The notes below the pieces were generated by a model. That model did not search any database, was not told where the DNA came from, and saw only the letters and a list, made by a program, of their open reading frames with translations. From contig NZ_PJRJ01000007.1 of the NCBI RefSeq assembly GCF_003711395.1, positions 46,788-110,787 on the forward strand: a DNA stretch of 64,000 nt, read 5' to 3'. The DNA comes from Acinetobacter sp. B51(2017) (lineage in GTDB: Bacteria; Pseudomonadota; Gammaproteobacteria; Pseudomonadales; Moraxellaceae). The position numbers and the translations under genes are program-made. Below are positions 1 to 10,529 of this stretch, piece by piece; position 1 is the stretch's first letter; every line of letters begins with the position of its first letter.

Positions 1-29
1 ATTTCTCCCCAGACAAAAATTAGGTATCC

Positions 30-1418
30 ATGAAACACAAAGCTAAACCTCGTCCTATGCCACAACCCAAGTACATTTTTCAGGTTGAATCGCTATCACA
101 CGAAGGACGAGGGATAGCGCATTATGGCAGTCATCCCGATCATCCAAGTGATAAGCACGGCAAAAAAGTTTTTATTGAGGGCGCCTTGCCTGGCGAAACT
201 GTGCTTGCAAAAATTACCAATGTGATTAAACGTTTAGAAGAAGCTGATTGTCTTGAATTACTCAGTGAGCCTTCAGCAATACGTGTAGAACCTGCCTGTT
301 CACACTTTGATCGCTGTGGTGGTTGCAATATGCAGCACATTGCCAAAGATGAGCAAATTCGTTTAAAACAGGATGTCTTAAAATCTCATTTGACTCATTT
401 TGCGGGTTTAGAGCCACAAAACTGGTTAGCGCCTCTTCGCTCTGAACGTGAAGATTATCGTCGTAAAGCGCGAATTGGGGTGCGTTATGTGCCAAGCAAA
501 GACAAATTAGTGGTTGGATTTCGCGAGAAACAAAGCAATAAACTCACTTCTATTGATCGTTGCCTGATCTTGGATCAGCAATTTGGTTCGATTACCCGTT
601 TAAAACAATTGCTACAAAGCTTAGATGCCAAAGCCCATATTGGGCATATAGAACTGGCGATGGGTGATCAAGAGATTGCGCTTGTAATACGTCATTTGCA
701 GCCTTTAATTGCAGATGATGTCAACCGATTGCGTGAATTTGCGTTAAACAAGGGTTGGCAATTATATTTACAAGGCAATGATGAGCCAGACTTAGTTCGT
801 ATTGACCAAGCTCATGCTGCCCCCCGTTTACACTACAGTTTGCCTGATTTTGATGTGAATTTTGGCTTTCATCCGCATGACTTTACTCAAGTCAATTCAA
901 CAGTTAACCCCAAAATGGTGCAATTGGCATGTCAATTGCTAGAGTTGCAACCCGGTGAACGTGTTTTAGACCTGTTTTGTGGTTTAGGTAACTTTAGTTT
1001 GCCACTGGCACGCTGTGTAGGTGAAACTGGGCAAGTGATTGCGGTAGAAGGTAGTCAGGAAATGGTTGAACGCGGTACAGAAAATGCCAAGCTTAATCAG
1101 ATTCAACAGCTACAGTTTTATTCACAAGATTTAACACAAGATTTTTCGCACCAATCTTGGGCAAAACAGGGTTTTGATGCATTATTGATTGATCCACCAC
1201 GCGCTGGTGCTGAGCAAGTCATGCATTATGTGCCCAAATTTGGTGCAAAACGTGTGGTTTATGTCTCGTGTAATCCCGCTACATTGGCGCGTGATGCAAA
1301 AGTGTTAGCAGAACATGGATATCGCTTGATTCAAGCGGGTGTGATGGATATGTTTACACATACTGGCCATGTAGAATCAATTGCTTTATTTAAAAAACAC
1401 GAAATAGACGACTTATAA
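30..1418 (+). CDS. rlmD: 23S rRNA (uracil-1939-C5)-methyltransferase RlmD
   Basis: SAM-dependent methyltransferase that makes m5U1939 in 23S rRNA. The 462-residue protein has an N-terminal TRAM-like RNA-binding domain (about residues 14-70), an iron-sulfur cluster motif with Cys at about 90, 96 and 99 ([10 protein letters not shown]) plus Cys178, the SAM-binding motif [11 protein letters not shown] near 312, DPPRAG near 388 and the catalytic-Cys motif [11 protein letters not shown] near 413. Length and motif order match RlmD/RumA. The ATG follows TTAGGTATCC, a weak ribosome site. It is followed 43 bases later by relA, as in many gammaproteobacteria. Identification is secure; the promoter lies outside the window. 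Confidence 0.95.
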   Translation: MKHKAKPRPMPQPKYIFQVESLSHEGRGIAHYGSHPDHPSDKHGKKVFIEGALPGETVLAKITNVIKRLEEADCLELLSEPSAIRVEPACSHFDRCGGCNMQHIAKDEQIRLKQDVLKSHLTHFAGLEPQNWLAPLRSEREDYRRKARIGVRYVPSKDKLVVGFREKQSNKLTSIDRCLILDQQFGSITRLKQLLQSLDAKAHIGHIELAMGDQEIALVIRHLQPLIADDVNRLREFALNKGWQLYLQGNDEPDLVRIDQAHAAPRLHYSLPDFDVNFGFHPHDFTQVNSTVNPKMVQLACQLLELQPGERVLDLFCGLGNFSLPLARCVGETGQVIAVEGSQEMVERGTENAKLNQIQQLQFYSQDLTQDFSHQSWAKQGFDALLIDPPRAGAEQVMHYVPKFGAKRVVYVSCNPATLARDAKVLAEHGYRLIQAGVMDMFTHTGHVESIALFKKHEIDDL

Positions 1419-1461
1419 ATTTATAATATGATACAGCGTAACATAGAAGTAGGAGATAGGT

Positions 1462-3768
1462 ATGGTCACAGTACGTGAACAGCTTCCAGGGCGATTAAAT
1501 GAATTGTCTGAGGAAACGACTGTTGAGCATGCCGAACAAGCTCAGCATGATCTTGCCGAATGGTTGGATCGCGTCCGCGCTATTTTTGATGGTGCTGAAC
1601 TCAAACAACTCGAAGAAGTTGCCCAACTGACTCTACAGCGTGAGCTACAAAGTACGGTCAATCATCGCTCTAATACCTTTTATACTGGTTTAGAGATGGC
1701 CAATATTTTGGCGCATCTGTATGTGGATGAAGATACTTTATCGGCTGCCATGTTGTACCGTGGGGTACGTGAAGGCGTGATTTCACTCGATGAAGTGCTC
1801 ACCGCTTTTGGTGCTAACGTACATGGTTTGGTCACAGGCACTTTATCGATGGGTAAGTTGTCTGAGCTGATTGAAAAAAATAAACGCTTAGAAGATCACT
1901 TTAATAATAACCAACGTGAACATCTGACCGGCATTTATAAAATGCTGATTTCAGTAACCGAAGATGTACGCGTAGTTTTAATTAAACTGGCCGAACGTAC
2001 TTATGCTTTACGTGAATTGGCAAAATCACCTAAAGATCGTCAAGAGCGTGTTGCACGCGAGATTCTCACCATTTACTCACCCTTAGCGCATCGTTTAGGC
2101 ATTGCCCAGCTAAAATGGGAACTCGAAGATCTAGCCTTTCGTTATTTAGCCCCTGAGCGCTATAAAGAAATTGCCTCACTGCTCAATGAAAAGCGTTTAG
2201 AGCGTGAGCAATATATTCAGTTTGTGATTGATAAACTGCGTACCGCTTTGGCTGATTACGGAATAGAAGCGGAAATTAATGGTCGGGTAAAACATATTTA
2301 CTCGATCTACCGCAAAATGAAGAGTAAAGATTTAAGCTTTGATCAGCTCTATGACATTCGTGCGTTACGGGTTTTGGTCAAATCTATTCCTGAGTGTTAC
2401 CACACTTTGGGTATTGTGCATCAAATGTGGCGGCATATTCCGCATCAATTTGATGACTATATTACCAATCCTAAAGCCAATGGTTATCGCTCATTACATA
2501 CTGCTGTCATCGCGGAAAATAAATCTTTAGAAGTGCAAATTCGTACCCTTGCCATGCATAATGAAGCAGAGCTTGGCGTGTGTTCGCACTTTAACTATAA
2601 AGAAGGCTCCAAAACCACCGATCACTCTTTTAATCATCGTTTACATTCTTTACGTGCAGTGCTTGAGCATTATCAAGAACGTAATGATGCCAGCGCACAT
2701 AAAGAAGAAGACACTGAAGAAAACTTTGAACAAATCCAAGAGTTTGAGGATTTTGAAAAGATTTATGTGTTTAGTCGTGATGGTGATATCAAAGAGTTAC
2801 CGCGTGGTTCTACGGTGTTAGACTTTGCCTACCATGTGCATACCGAAGTAGGTAATAAGTGTTATGCCGCGCGGGTTAACCAACGTTATGTGCCTTTAAC
2901 CTACACCTTAAAAACTGGTGAGCAAGTTGAGATTTTAACCAAAAAGGATCGTGAACCGAACCGTGATTGGTTGGTCAACTCGCTAGGTTATATCAAGACT
3001 GCGCGTGCGCGTGATAAGTTACGTCACTGGTTCCGTCAGCAAGATCGTAGTAAAAACTTAGAAGTGGGGCGTGAAATTCTCAATAAAGAATTGTTACGTT
3101 TAGCCATTCATCCTAAAAGCATTGATTTAGCAGATTATTGCAATCACTTTAACGTGAAAAATGGCGAAGATATTTTAATCGCCTTGGTCAATGGTGATGT
3201 GAGCCTGCATGCTTTGATTAATCAGGTCAATCGTCATATGCACCTCGATCAGGATGAACCTGAGCTGGTGTTAAAACCGACCTTAAATCCGCGTGCCAGT
3301 CATACCTTGTCTGCACATGGTATTTTAATTGATGGTTTAGACAACGTAGAACTACATATTGCGCAGTGCTGTCAGCCTGTGCATGGTGAATCAATCGCGG
3401 GTTATATCACTTTAAATCGTGGGGTGAGCATTCATAAAGTGGCTTGTCCAGATTATCTACGTATGATTCAAAATGAGCCTGAACGTGCAGTCGAGGCCGA
3501 CTGGGAGATGCAGCCAACGCGTGGGCAAAGTGTGCAAATTGTGGTGGAGGCTTATGACCGCCGTGGTTTACTTAAAGACTTAACCCAAGTGATTTTTTCA
3601 GATCAAATTAACATTCGTCAGGTCAATACCATTTCTGAATCAGATGGTATTGCCAATATGAAATTGTTGATTGAAGTGAAAGGCTTGGCGCAATTGTCAC
3701 GCTTATTGGCGCGTTTAGAGCAACAACCGGGCATTATTAGTGCGCGTCGTTTGGTGCAAGGTAACTAA
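1462..3768 (+). CDS. relA: GTP pyrophosphokinase RelA (ppGpp synthetase)
   Basis: Ribosome-associated (p)ppGpp synthetase of the stringent response, 768 residues. Domain order: an inactive HD-like region (about 60-200) where hydrolase-competent homologues have HD but this protein reads AAMLYRGVREG; a synthetase domain with YDIRALRV and the catalytic-Glu stretch EVQIRT near 357; a TGS domain (about 434-495); a zinc-finger/helical region with paired Cys in AQCCQPV; and a C-terminal ACT domain (about 690-766). Loss of the HD pair argues for RelA rather than bifunctional SpoT. An AGGAG precedes the ATG, and a TATAAT lies in the 43-base gap after rlmD, so it may have its own promoter. Confidence 0.95.
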   Translation: MVTVREQLPGRLNELSEETTVEHAEQAQHDLAEWLDRVRAIFDGAELKQLEEVAQLTLQRELQSTVNHRSNTFYTGLEMANILAHLYVDEDTLSAAMLYRGVREGVISLDEVLTAFGANVHGLVTGTLSMGKLSELIEKNKRLEDHFNNNQREHLTGIYKMLISVTEDVRVVLIKLAERTYALRELAKSPKDRQERVAREILTIYSPLAHRLGIAQLKWELEDLAFRYLAPERYKEIASLLNEKRLEREQYIQFVIDKLRTALADYGIEAEINGRVKHIYSIYRKMKSKDLSFDQLYDIRALRVLVKSIPECYHTLGIVHQMWRHIPHQFDDYITNPKANGYRSLHTAVIAENKSLEVQIRTLAMHNEAELGVCSHFNYKEGSKTTDHSFNHRLHSLRAVLEHYQERNDASAHKEEDTEENFEQIQEFEDFEKIYVFSRDGDIKELPRGSTVLDFAYHVHTEVGNKCYAARVNQRYVPLTYTLKTGEQVEILTKKDREPNRDWLVNSLGYIKTARARDKLRHWFRQQDRSKNLEVGREILNKELLRLAIHPKSIDLADYCNHFNVKNGEDILIALVNGDVSLHALINQVNRHMHLDQDEPELVLKPTLNPRASHTLSAHGILIDGLDNVELHIAQCCQPVHGESIAGYITLNRGVSIHKVACPDYLRMIQNEPERAVEADWEMQPTRGQSVQIVVEAYDRRGLLKDLTQVIFSDQINIRQVNTISESDGIANMKLLIEVKGLAQLSRLLARLEQQPGIISARRLVQGN

Positions 3769-3783
3769 ACCAACGCCACTGCC

Positions 3784-3813
3784 AAACCAGCAATTTTAAT
3801 TGCTGGTTTTTTT
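3784..3813 (+). terminator. Intrinsic terminator after relA
   Basis: A 12-bp stem (AAACCAGCAATT with AATTGCTGGTTT) with a two-base centre is followed by seven T. It begins 16 bases after the relA stop, and the next start codon comes only 12 bases after the T tract. Confidence 0.85.
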
Positions 3814-3824
3814 ATGGAAACAGC

Positions 3825-4433
3825 ATGCAAATTTATTTAGATTGTCAGCCGATTCGACAAATTATACAACTAGATAGCAGCTTAAGCCGCCGTGATTATG
3901 TGTTAGCACAAAAACAGGCCTTACATGCGTATCGCTTAGCTTGTTTGAGTCAAAGTTTAGGGCGTGATGTGCAAGCAGCAGAGTTACGCAAAACTGAATA
4001 CGGTAAGCCTTATTTACCAGAGCTCGCGTTTAACCATAGCCATAGTCAACAGCACTATGCTTTGGTGATGAGTGCTGAGGTACAAGATATTGGTGTAGAT
4101 ATCGAAGATTTAAGCCGTAAAATCCGTTTTGAGGCCTTGGCACAACATGCTTTTACACAGGCGGAATTACAGCGTTGGTATGTCAGTCAACAAAATCAAT
4201 CCTATTGGTTGCAAATTTGGACTGCCAAAGAAGCGATTGTTAAAGCAGCAGGTTTAGGGATTCGTTTAAGCTTAAATACTTTAGAAACCAATGTTCACTT
4301 TGGCCAGATGCAGGGCAATATGCAGCATACGCAATTGGGCGAATTTAGTTATCAGCAATTGCAATTACATGAGGCCATAGTTACGGTCGCATGGCGTACC
4401 ACAGCGCATTGTCCAATCATCCAACAGATATAA
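3825..4433 (+). CDS. 4'-phosphopantetheinyl transferase family protein
   Basis: Predicted to transfer phosphopantetheine from CoA to a carrier-protein serine. The 202-residue protein shows both family signatures: a metal-binding motif DIGVDIED near residue 88 and WTAKEAIVKAAG near 131 (the W-x-x-KE-x-x-x-K pattern). The size suggests a Sfp/Gsp-type enzyme rather than the shorter AcpS. Which carrier protein it serves cannot be told from the window. GGAA six bases before the ATG is a plausible ribosome site. There is almost no room for a promoter between the relA terminator and this start, so expression probably relies on read-through from relA. Confidence 0.85.
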   Translation: MQIYLDCQPIRQIIQLDSSLSRRDYVLAQKQALHAYRLACLSQSLGRDVQAAELRKTEYGKPYLPELAFNHSHSQQHYALVMSAEVQDIGVDIEDLSRKIRFEALAQHAFTQAELQRWYVSQQNQSYWLQIWTAKEAIVKAAGLGIRLSLNTLETNVHFGQMQGNMQHTQLGEFSYQQLQLHEAIVTVAWRTTAHCPIIQQI

Positions 4434-4463
4434 AAAAAGCCCATCAGTTGATGGGCTTTTTTT
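4432..4463. terminator. Bidirectional terminator between PPTase and secF
   Basis: A run of A, the stem GCCCATCA/TGATGGGC with a GT centre, then a run of T. It sits between convergent genes and can serve both strands; its left end overlaps the PPTase stop codon. Confidence 0.9.
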
Positions 4464-4474
4464 ACGAGTAATGA

Positions 4475-5452
4475 TTAACGCGGAGGTAACTGCTCATCGC
4501 CATGTTCTTCAAATTCAGGTTTAACCTGCACAATGAAGTCTTGACGATTCAAGCCACGCCATAAGGCAAAGGCTGTACCAATGTAAATAGATGAGTAAGT
4601 ACCGACAAACACACCAATAAACATGGCAACAGAGAACCACTTCAGACCGTCACCGCCCATAAACATCATGGCAACCACCACAAGTAATAGGGTCATAGAG
4701 GTGTGAATAGTACGACGTAAGGTTTCGGTGAGAGCAATGTTGACCACCTCTAAAGGGGTTGCACCGCGAATCTTACGGAAATTTTCACGAATACGGTCGG
4801 AGACCACGATGTTATCGTTGAGTGAGAAACCAATAATCGCCAATAAGGCCGCAAGTACAGTTAAGTCAAATGGCCATTGCATAAAAGCAAAGAAGCCTAA
4901 GGTCACAATAATGTCGTGGAATAAAGACAATACGGCACCCATAGCAAGCTTAAACTCAAAGCGAATGGTGACATACACCAGCATGAGTAATAATGCTAAG
5001 CCAACTGCACCAGCAGAACGTACATATAGCTCATTACCGACCTGACCACCTACGACATCGAGTTTAGGGACTTCAGCTGCGTTGTTTGGCAACTGTACCG
5101 CAGCGCTAATTGCTTTACTTAAGTCTTCTGCTTCTACGCCTTCTTGTACAGGCATACGTACCATCAGGTCACGTTCTGAACCTAAGGTTTGCACCACAGC
5201 ATCGCTAAAACCAGCTTGGCTTAACGCTTTTGTGACTTGCTCAGGTTGGACTGGATTGGTGTAATTCAGCTCAGCTGCAATACCGCCAGTAAAATCTAAG
5301 CCTAAGTTTAAGCCCTTGGTCGCAATAAAGAAGATACTGGCCACGGTTAAGAAAATCGATAGCAATGCCGCAGGCAGTGCGATTTTCATAAACGGGATAA
5401 CACGTTCTTCTTCTGGGCGACCATAGTTTGGTTGAGAATTTTCAGTCATCAA
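4475..5452 (-). CDS. secF: Protein translocase subunit SecF
   Basis: Inner-membrane subunit of the SecDF complex, which uses the proton motive force to assist late steps of SecA/SecYEG export. The 325-residue protein has the family topology: a TM helix near 25-45, the periplasmic-loop entry motif LDFTGGIAAEL, then a C-terminal block of five TM helices with FSLNDNIVVSDRIRENFR. It starts 8 bases after the secD stop on the same strand, so the two are cotranscribed. The C-terminal tail is acidic/proline-rich (EEHGDEQLPPR). Confidence 0.96.
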   Translation of the reverse strand: MMTENSQPNYGRPEEERVIPFMKIALPAALLSIFLTVASIFFIATKGLNLGLDFTGGIAAELNYTNPVQPEQVTKALSQAGFSDAVVQTLGSERDLMVRMPVQEGVEAEDLSKAISAAVQLPNNAAEVPKLDVVGGQVGNELYVRSAGAVGLALLLMLVYVTIRFEFKLAMGAVLSLFHDIIVTLGFFAFMQWPFDLTVLAALLAIIGFSLNDNIVVSDRIRENFRKIRGATPLEVVNIALTETLRRTIHTSMTLLLVVVAMMFMGGDGLKWFSVAMFIGVFVGTYSSIYIGTAFALWRGLNRQDFIVQVKPEFEEHGDEQLPPR

Positions 5453-5460
5453 TGATCTCC

Positions 5461-7362
5461 TTAAATGCTCAACTTTTTCAGGTCGCGTTTTTTGCCATAA
5501 ATGAGCTGCACAATCGCACGAGTTACTGTAATAGCAGTAAACATCGAGCAGACAATACCAATCATCAAGGTCACAGCGAAGCCTTTAATCGGGCCGGTAC
5601 CAATGGCAAAGAGAATAAATGCCACCAAGAATGTGGTTAAGTTCGAGTCAAAAATGGTGTTATAAGCACGATCATAACCTGCCACAATCGCCTGTTTTGG
5701 CGAGGCACCCCATTTTATTTCCTCTCGAATTCGCTCACAAATCAGTACGTTGGCATCCACCGCCATACCAATGGTAATTACGATACCTGCAATACCTGGT
5801 AGGGTTAATGAAGCACCAATCCAAGACATGACGGTTAAAATCATGGCTAAGTTAAAGACCAGTGCAAAGTTGGCAATCACACCAAAAAGACGGAAGAACA
5901 CCACCATCCAAATCGCTACCAATAAGAAGCCAATTTGGGTAGACAGTACACCTTTATCAATGTTTTCTTGACCCAGACTTGGACCAATGACCCGTTCTTC
6001 AACAAAGTACATTGGCGCAGCCAAAGCACCCGCACGTAACATTAACGCCAATTCAGAGGCTTCTTGCGGTGAATCTAGACCAGTAATACGGAACTGTGAA
6101 CCTAATACTGCTTGAATGGTTGCAGCGTTAATCACGACAGATTCTGTATAAGGGGTACGAACTTCAGTTTGCGTGCCTGTTTCAGGATCTTGCACATAGC
6201 TAATTTTCTGTTTGTTCTCAATAAACAATACCGCCATGCGTTTGCCAACCGCGTTACGGGTCGCATCCGCCATGAGCTTACCACCCGCTGAATCGAGGGT
6301 AATGTTGACCTCAGCACCACCGGTATCTTGGCTAAAGCCAGATGAGGCATTTTGTACACGCTCACCTGTTAAGATGCGGTTGCGGTTGAGTAATAATTCA
6401 CGGCCGCTATCTAAAGATTCAAAGGCAAATAGCTCAGTGCCTGGTGGAATCGGTTGACCATTAGATTTACCCAAATATGGGTCAATATATTGATCATTTA
6501 AATCAGACACTAAACGGAATTCTAAGTTGGCAGTACGACCTAAGACACGTTTAGCTTCGGCAGTATCTTGTACACCCGGCAGTTCAACCACAATACGGTT
6601 GCTACCTTGAGTTTGTACTAAAGCTTCTGCCACACCCAACTCATTAATACGGTTACGTAGAGTGGTTAAGTTTTGATTGACTGCATAGCTTTGAATTTCT
6701 TGGCGACGCGTATCGGTGTAGTTTAAACGTAGCGTTGCACCAGCCTCAGTTGCGAGAGCTTGTTGATTAAACTCGTTGCCGCTGCTACGTAAGAAGTCCA
6801 TGGCTTGAGCACGGTCATCATTGTTGGCAAATTGAACAGTAATGGTATTGTTGGCTAAGCTTAAACTATTAAATTGAATTTTGTTATCACGTAGCTGACG
6901 ACGCAAATCAGTCGCAGAGGTTTCCATACGCTGACTGATGGCTTTGTCCATATCCACTTCAAGTAAGAAGTGCACACCACCACGTAAGTCCAGACCAAGC
7001 TTCATTGGTTTAGCACCAATTTTTTGTAGCCATTCTGGTGTGGTTGGCGCTAGGTTTAAGGCCACAACATAATCATCACCTAAGCCTTGACGCAGTGCAT
7101 CTTTAGCTTTGAGTTGGGCTTCAGATGAATCTAGACGCAACAAAGCTGCATTATTGCTAAAGCTATTGTCATGACTTTGGATATTTTGGCTTTTGAGGAT
7201 TTGCTCTGCTTTTTGTACGATGCTTGCGTCAATTTGAGTACCAGCTTTGGCACCCGAAATTTGCACGGCAGGTTCATCTGGATACAAACTTGGCAGGGCA
7301 TATAAAGTACTGACCACTAAAACAACGAGGATCAGTAGATATTTCCATGCAGGGTAACGCAT
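5461..7362 (-). CDS. secD: Protein translocase subunit SecD
   Basis: Large SecDF subunit, 633 residues. N-terminal TM helix (about 7-25), a large periplasmic P1 domain containing the conserved LGLDLRGGVHFLLEVD near 122, the RIVVELPG segment near 247, and a C-terminal five-TM block with GMAVDANVLICERIREE. Length matches the family. It lies downstream of yajC and directly upstream of secF. An AAGAAG ribosome site precedes the ATG. A strong hairpin with a T-rich tail lies in the 54-base gap after yajC, so transcription from yajC into secD may be attenuated. Confidence 0.97.
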   Translation of the reverse strand: MRYPAWKYLLILVVLVVSTLYALPSLYPDEPAVQISGAKAGTQIDASIVQKAEQILKSQNIQSHDNSFSNNAALLRLDSSEAQLKAKDALRQGLGDDYVVALNLAPTTPEWLQKIGAKPMKLGLDLRGGVHFLLEVDMDKAISQRMETSATDLRRQLRDNKIQFNSLSLANNTITVQFANNDDRAQAMDFLRSSGNEFNQQALATEAGATLRLNYTDTRRQEIQSYAVNQNLTTLRNRINELGVAEALVQTQGSNRIVVELPGVQDTAEAKRVLGRTANLEFRLVSDLNDQYIDPYLGKSNGQPIPPGTELFAFESLDSGRELLLNRNRILTGERVQNASSGFSQDTGGAEVNITLDSAGGKLMADATRNAVGKRMAVLFIENKQKISYVQDPETGTQTEVRTPYTESVVINAATIQAVLGSQFRITGLDSPQEASELALMLRAGALAAPMYFVEERVIGPSLGQENIDKGVLSTQIGFLLVAIWMVVFFRLFGVIANFALVFNLAMILTVMSWIGASLTLPGIAGIVITIGMAVDANVLICERIREEIKWGASPKQAIVAGYDRAYNTIFDSNLTTFLVAFILFAIGTGPIKGFAVTLMIGIVCSMFTAITVTRAIVQLIYGKKRDLKKLSI

Positions 7363-7365
7363 TTA

Positions 7366-7407
7366 ATTTTCTTCTTAAAATAAAAAGTCGTGCAACTTGC
7401 ACGACTT
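7366..7407 (-). terminator. Terminator-like hairpin between yajC and secD
   Basis: A perfect 11-bp inverted repeat (AAGTCGTGCAA, one base, TTGCACGACTT; 7385-7407) is followed on the minus strand by TTTTTATTTT. It starts 9 bases after the yajC stop and ends close to the secD ribosome site. It has the shape of an intrinsic terminator inside an otherwise same-strand gene set. Confidence 0.65.
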
Positions 7408-7416
7408 AAATGGTGA

Positions 7417-7746
7417 TTAAAGGTTATTCAAAGTGCCTTCAGGTAGAACCGAAATCACACTTGCACGTTGAATTTTCACTTCTACGCCACGATTCAATTC
7501 TACCACTGCAAAATCACCTTCAATTTTGGTGATGCGGCCCATAAGACCACCTGCAAAGACCACTTCGCTACCTACACCTAAGCTTTCAACTAAGTTACGG
7601 TGTTCTTTCGCGCGTTTTGCTTGAGGGCGCCAAATCAGGAAGTAGAAGATTGCAACGAATACAGCAATCATCAAAAGGTTGGCCATGAGGCTTGGTTGTT
7701 GGGCAGCTTCACCTGCTGCATGAGCAGTCGAAATAAAAAGGCTCAT
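7417..7746 (-). CDS. yajC: Sec translocon accessory protein YajC
   Basis: Small single-span inner-membrane protein (109 residues) that associates with SecDF. One TM helix at about 22-40 ends in the conserved FYFLIWRPQAKRAKEH motif, followed by a basic cytoplasmic domain containing GGLMGRITKIEGDFAVVEL. A TAGGA ribosome site precedes the ATG. It lies 84 bases after tgt, in the classical tgt-yajC-secD-secF order. Confidence 0.96.
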   Translation of the reverse strand: MSLFISTAHAAGEAAQQPSLMANLLMIAVFVAIFYFLIWRPQAKRAKEHRNLVESLGVGSEVVFAGGLMGRITKIEGDFAVVELNRGVEVKIQRASVISVLPEGTLNNL

Positions 7747-7830
7747 TTATAATTTCCTAAATACGAAGTAAAAAATGTCTTGAACAGCAATTTACCTTGT
7801 CTTTTTCTTTAGCGCAAATAGCAAAAAAGA

Positions 7831-8973
<1,143 letters not shown>

Positions 8974-9081
8974 TCAAGGCGAAAAAACAGTTCGCTGATG
9001 GCTAAAAATAAAGGGGGCTATTTTCCTTGATTCTGTGCCTAAACGCTAGCGTTTGCCGAGTTGCTGTGTGTTTTTGTGTAA

Positions 9082-9906
9082 TTAGCGTTGCTTAAGCACA
9101 TTACTATAGAACTGATCAATCCGCTCTAAAATCTCTTCACGGGTTAAGGCAAATTGAGGATCAGTGTCCATCGCTGCAATGGTTTGCACTAAGTTTTGAA
9201 TATAAGGATTGATATCTGTAAAGGTTGCATCTAGGGTCAAAATATAGGCCTGATTGGCAACTTGCATATAATCAAAGGGGTCGATACGCGCCAATTGCGC
9301 AATATCCACCAGCAGATCTTTATCGGCTTGGGTGAGTTTTTTTAAACGTGCAGGATCATGCGCCACGCGCTGATGCTGTCTGAGCTGCATAAACTCTTGT
9401 AATAATTGGCTTGATTCATTTAAAAAAGCAGCGGAGCTGGTCTCAATATTAGGCTGGGCAGGCAAATGCACAAAAAATAAAATCTGATCGACGTCTAAAC
9501 CATACGATTCCACCAAAGCTTCTTTGGCTTGTTTATAAGCATTCAGCAATAGGTCTAAATTATTGAGTTGTTGTAAATTTTGTTGTTGTAGCGGAGTACC
9601 AAAAAAATGCCGACGCTGAAAATAATCTGCCAGCAAGGTTTTAAAGGCATTTAGGCGACTGTCATGTGGGTTAGAACGAAAACGCCATTTGCTGACATTC
9701 CATTTATCATCATGACTTAAAAACTGTGCATAGTCTTCAACATCAGAAAATAAGCTACGTTTGGTGGCAATGGTTAAATAGTCGAGCATCATATACTCAT
9801 TAAATACCAAGGCGCAGCCATAAATTTCGTCTTCATAATAACGATCATAAAGCTGATAAAATTCATGAATTAACGCATCTTTTAAGACAGGGAGATGTTC
9901 TAACAT
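9082..9906 (-). CDS. DUF4303-like protein of unknown function
   Basis: I chose the ATG at 9906, preceded by AAGGA four bases upstream, giving 274 residues starting MLEHLPVLKDALIHEF; a GTG-initiated version at 9999 would overlap the lemA-like gene by 47 bases. The early segment DEIYGCALVFNEY followed later by KWNVSKWRFR resembles DUF4303 proteins, which pair a short beta-rich segment with a W-x-x-x-x-W stretch; this is recalled similarity, not a search. The C-terminal half is mainly helical and Leu/Gln-rich. No signal peptide or TM helix. It follows the LemA-like gene by 46 bases, so it probably belongs to that small operon. Function unknown. Confidence 0.6.
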   Translation of the reverse strand: MLEHLPVLKDALIHEFYQLYDRYYEDEIYGCALVFNEYMMLDYLTIATKRSLFSDVEDYAQFLSHDDKWNVSKWRFRSNPHDSRLNAFKTLLADYFQRRHFFGTPLQQQNLQQLNNLDLLLNAYKQAKEALVESYGLDVDQILFFVHLPAQPNIETSSAAFLNESSQLLQEFMQLRQHQRVAHDPARLKKLTQADKDLLVDIAQLARIDPFDYMQVANQAYILTLDATFTDINPYIQNLVQTIAAMDTDPQFALTREEILERIDQFYSNVLKQR

Positions 9907-9952
9907 GAGATCCTTGGTGATAGTAATGCCCGAGTGTGAGCAGTCATTATAT

Positions 9953-10519
9953 TTAAAAATTTGGTCGATAATCAAAGTTTTGCGTCGTTGAAGCGTCACG
10001 GAAAACTCGAATCGGCTTTTTGCCTGTTGTTGCAGTATTAATCAAGTTATTTGGAAAGATTTGAATATAATTGTTAAAAACTTCGACATTACGGTTAAAA
10101 ATCGTAATAGCAGCACCGACGTTTTCATTTTGCTCTTCAATTTCTTGCATCATTTTCAAATAAATTTGATTGGCTTTAAGCTCAGGATAATTTTCCACCA
10201 CCACATTTAAGTGCTGCATAAATTGTTTGCTCAATGCTTCAATTTGCTGCAATCGTCCAATATCCGTACTATCTGTTTTGAGTTGCACCACATTTTGGCG
10301 TAGTTCAGTCACTTGTGCCAAAGTGCCTTGTTCAAATTGACTATACTCGGCGAGTACAGGTGCCAAGCCTTCTAAAATTTTAACTTTTTGTCGTTCAAAA
10401 CTGGCTACATCAGCCCATGCACGAATACTGGCATTATGATAGCGCACAATATTGTTGCGAATGATAATCACGGTCATGATGAACAAAATCACCAAACCTA
10501 GAAAAATCATGAGTTGCAT
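9953..10519 (-). CDS. LemA family protein
   Basis: A 188-residue protein with one N-terminal TM helix (about 2-21), then the LemA-type helical domain: YHNASIRAWADVASFERQK, a central helix ending LNVVVENYPELKANQIYLKMMQEIEEQNENV near 108-138, and NRNVEVFNNYIQIFPNNLI. The 'YPELKAN' and 'EEQNE...AI..FNRNVE..N' signatures are diagnostic for LemA. The fold is an extracytoplasmic helical bundle anchored in the membrane; the molecular role of the family is not established. AAGGA seven bases before the ATG. It starts 10 bases after the upstream membrane-protein gene stops, so they are translated from one transcript. Confidence 0.85.
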   Translation of the reverse strand: MQLMIFLGLVILFIMTVIIIRNNIVRYHNASIRAWADVASFERQKVKILEGLAPVLAEYSQFEQGTLAQVTELRQNVVQLKTDSTDIGRLQQIEALSKQFMQHLNVVVENYPELKANQIYLKMMQEIEEQNENVGAAITIFNRNVEVFNNYIQIFPNNLINTATTGKKPIRVFRDASTTQNFDYRPNF

Positions 10520-10529
10520 GCGCTAGTCC

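Noticed and set aside
1462..3768. Bifunctional SpoT-type hydrolase/synthetase
   Set aside because: The HD catalytic pair is absent (MLYRGVREG at that place), so it is RelA-type.
9041..9054. AAACGCTAGCGTTT palindrome between tgt and the DUF4303-like gene
   Set aside because: Perfect 14-base palindrome but no T tract on either strand; insufficient to call a terminator or operator.
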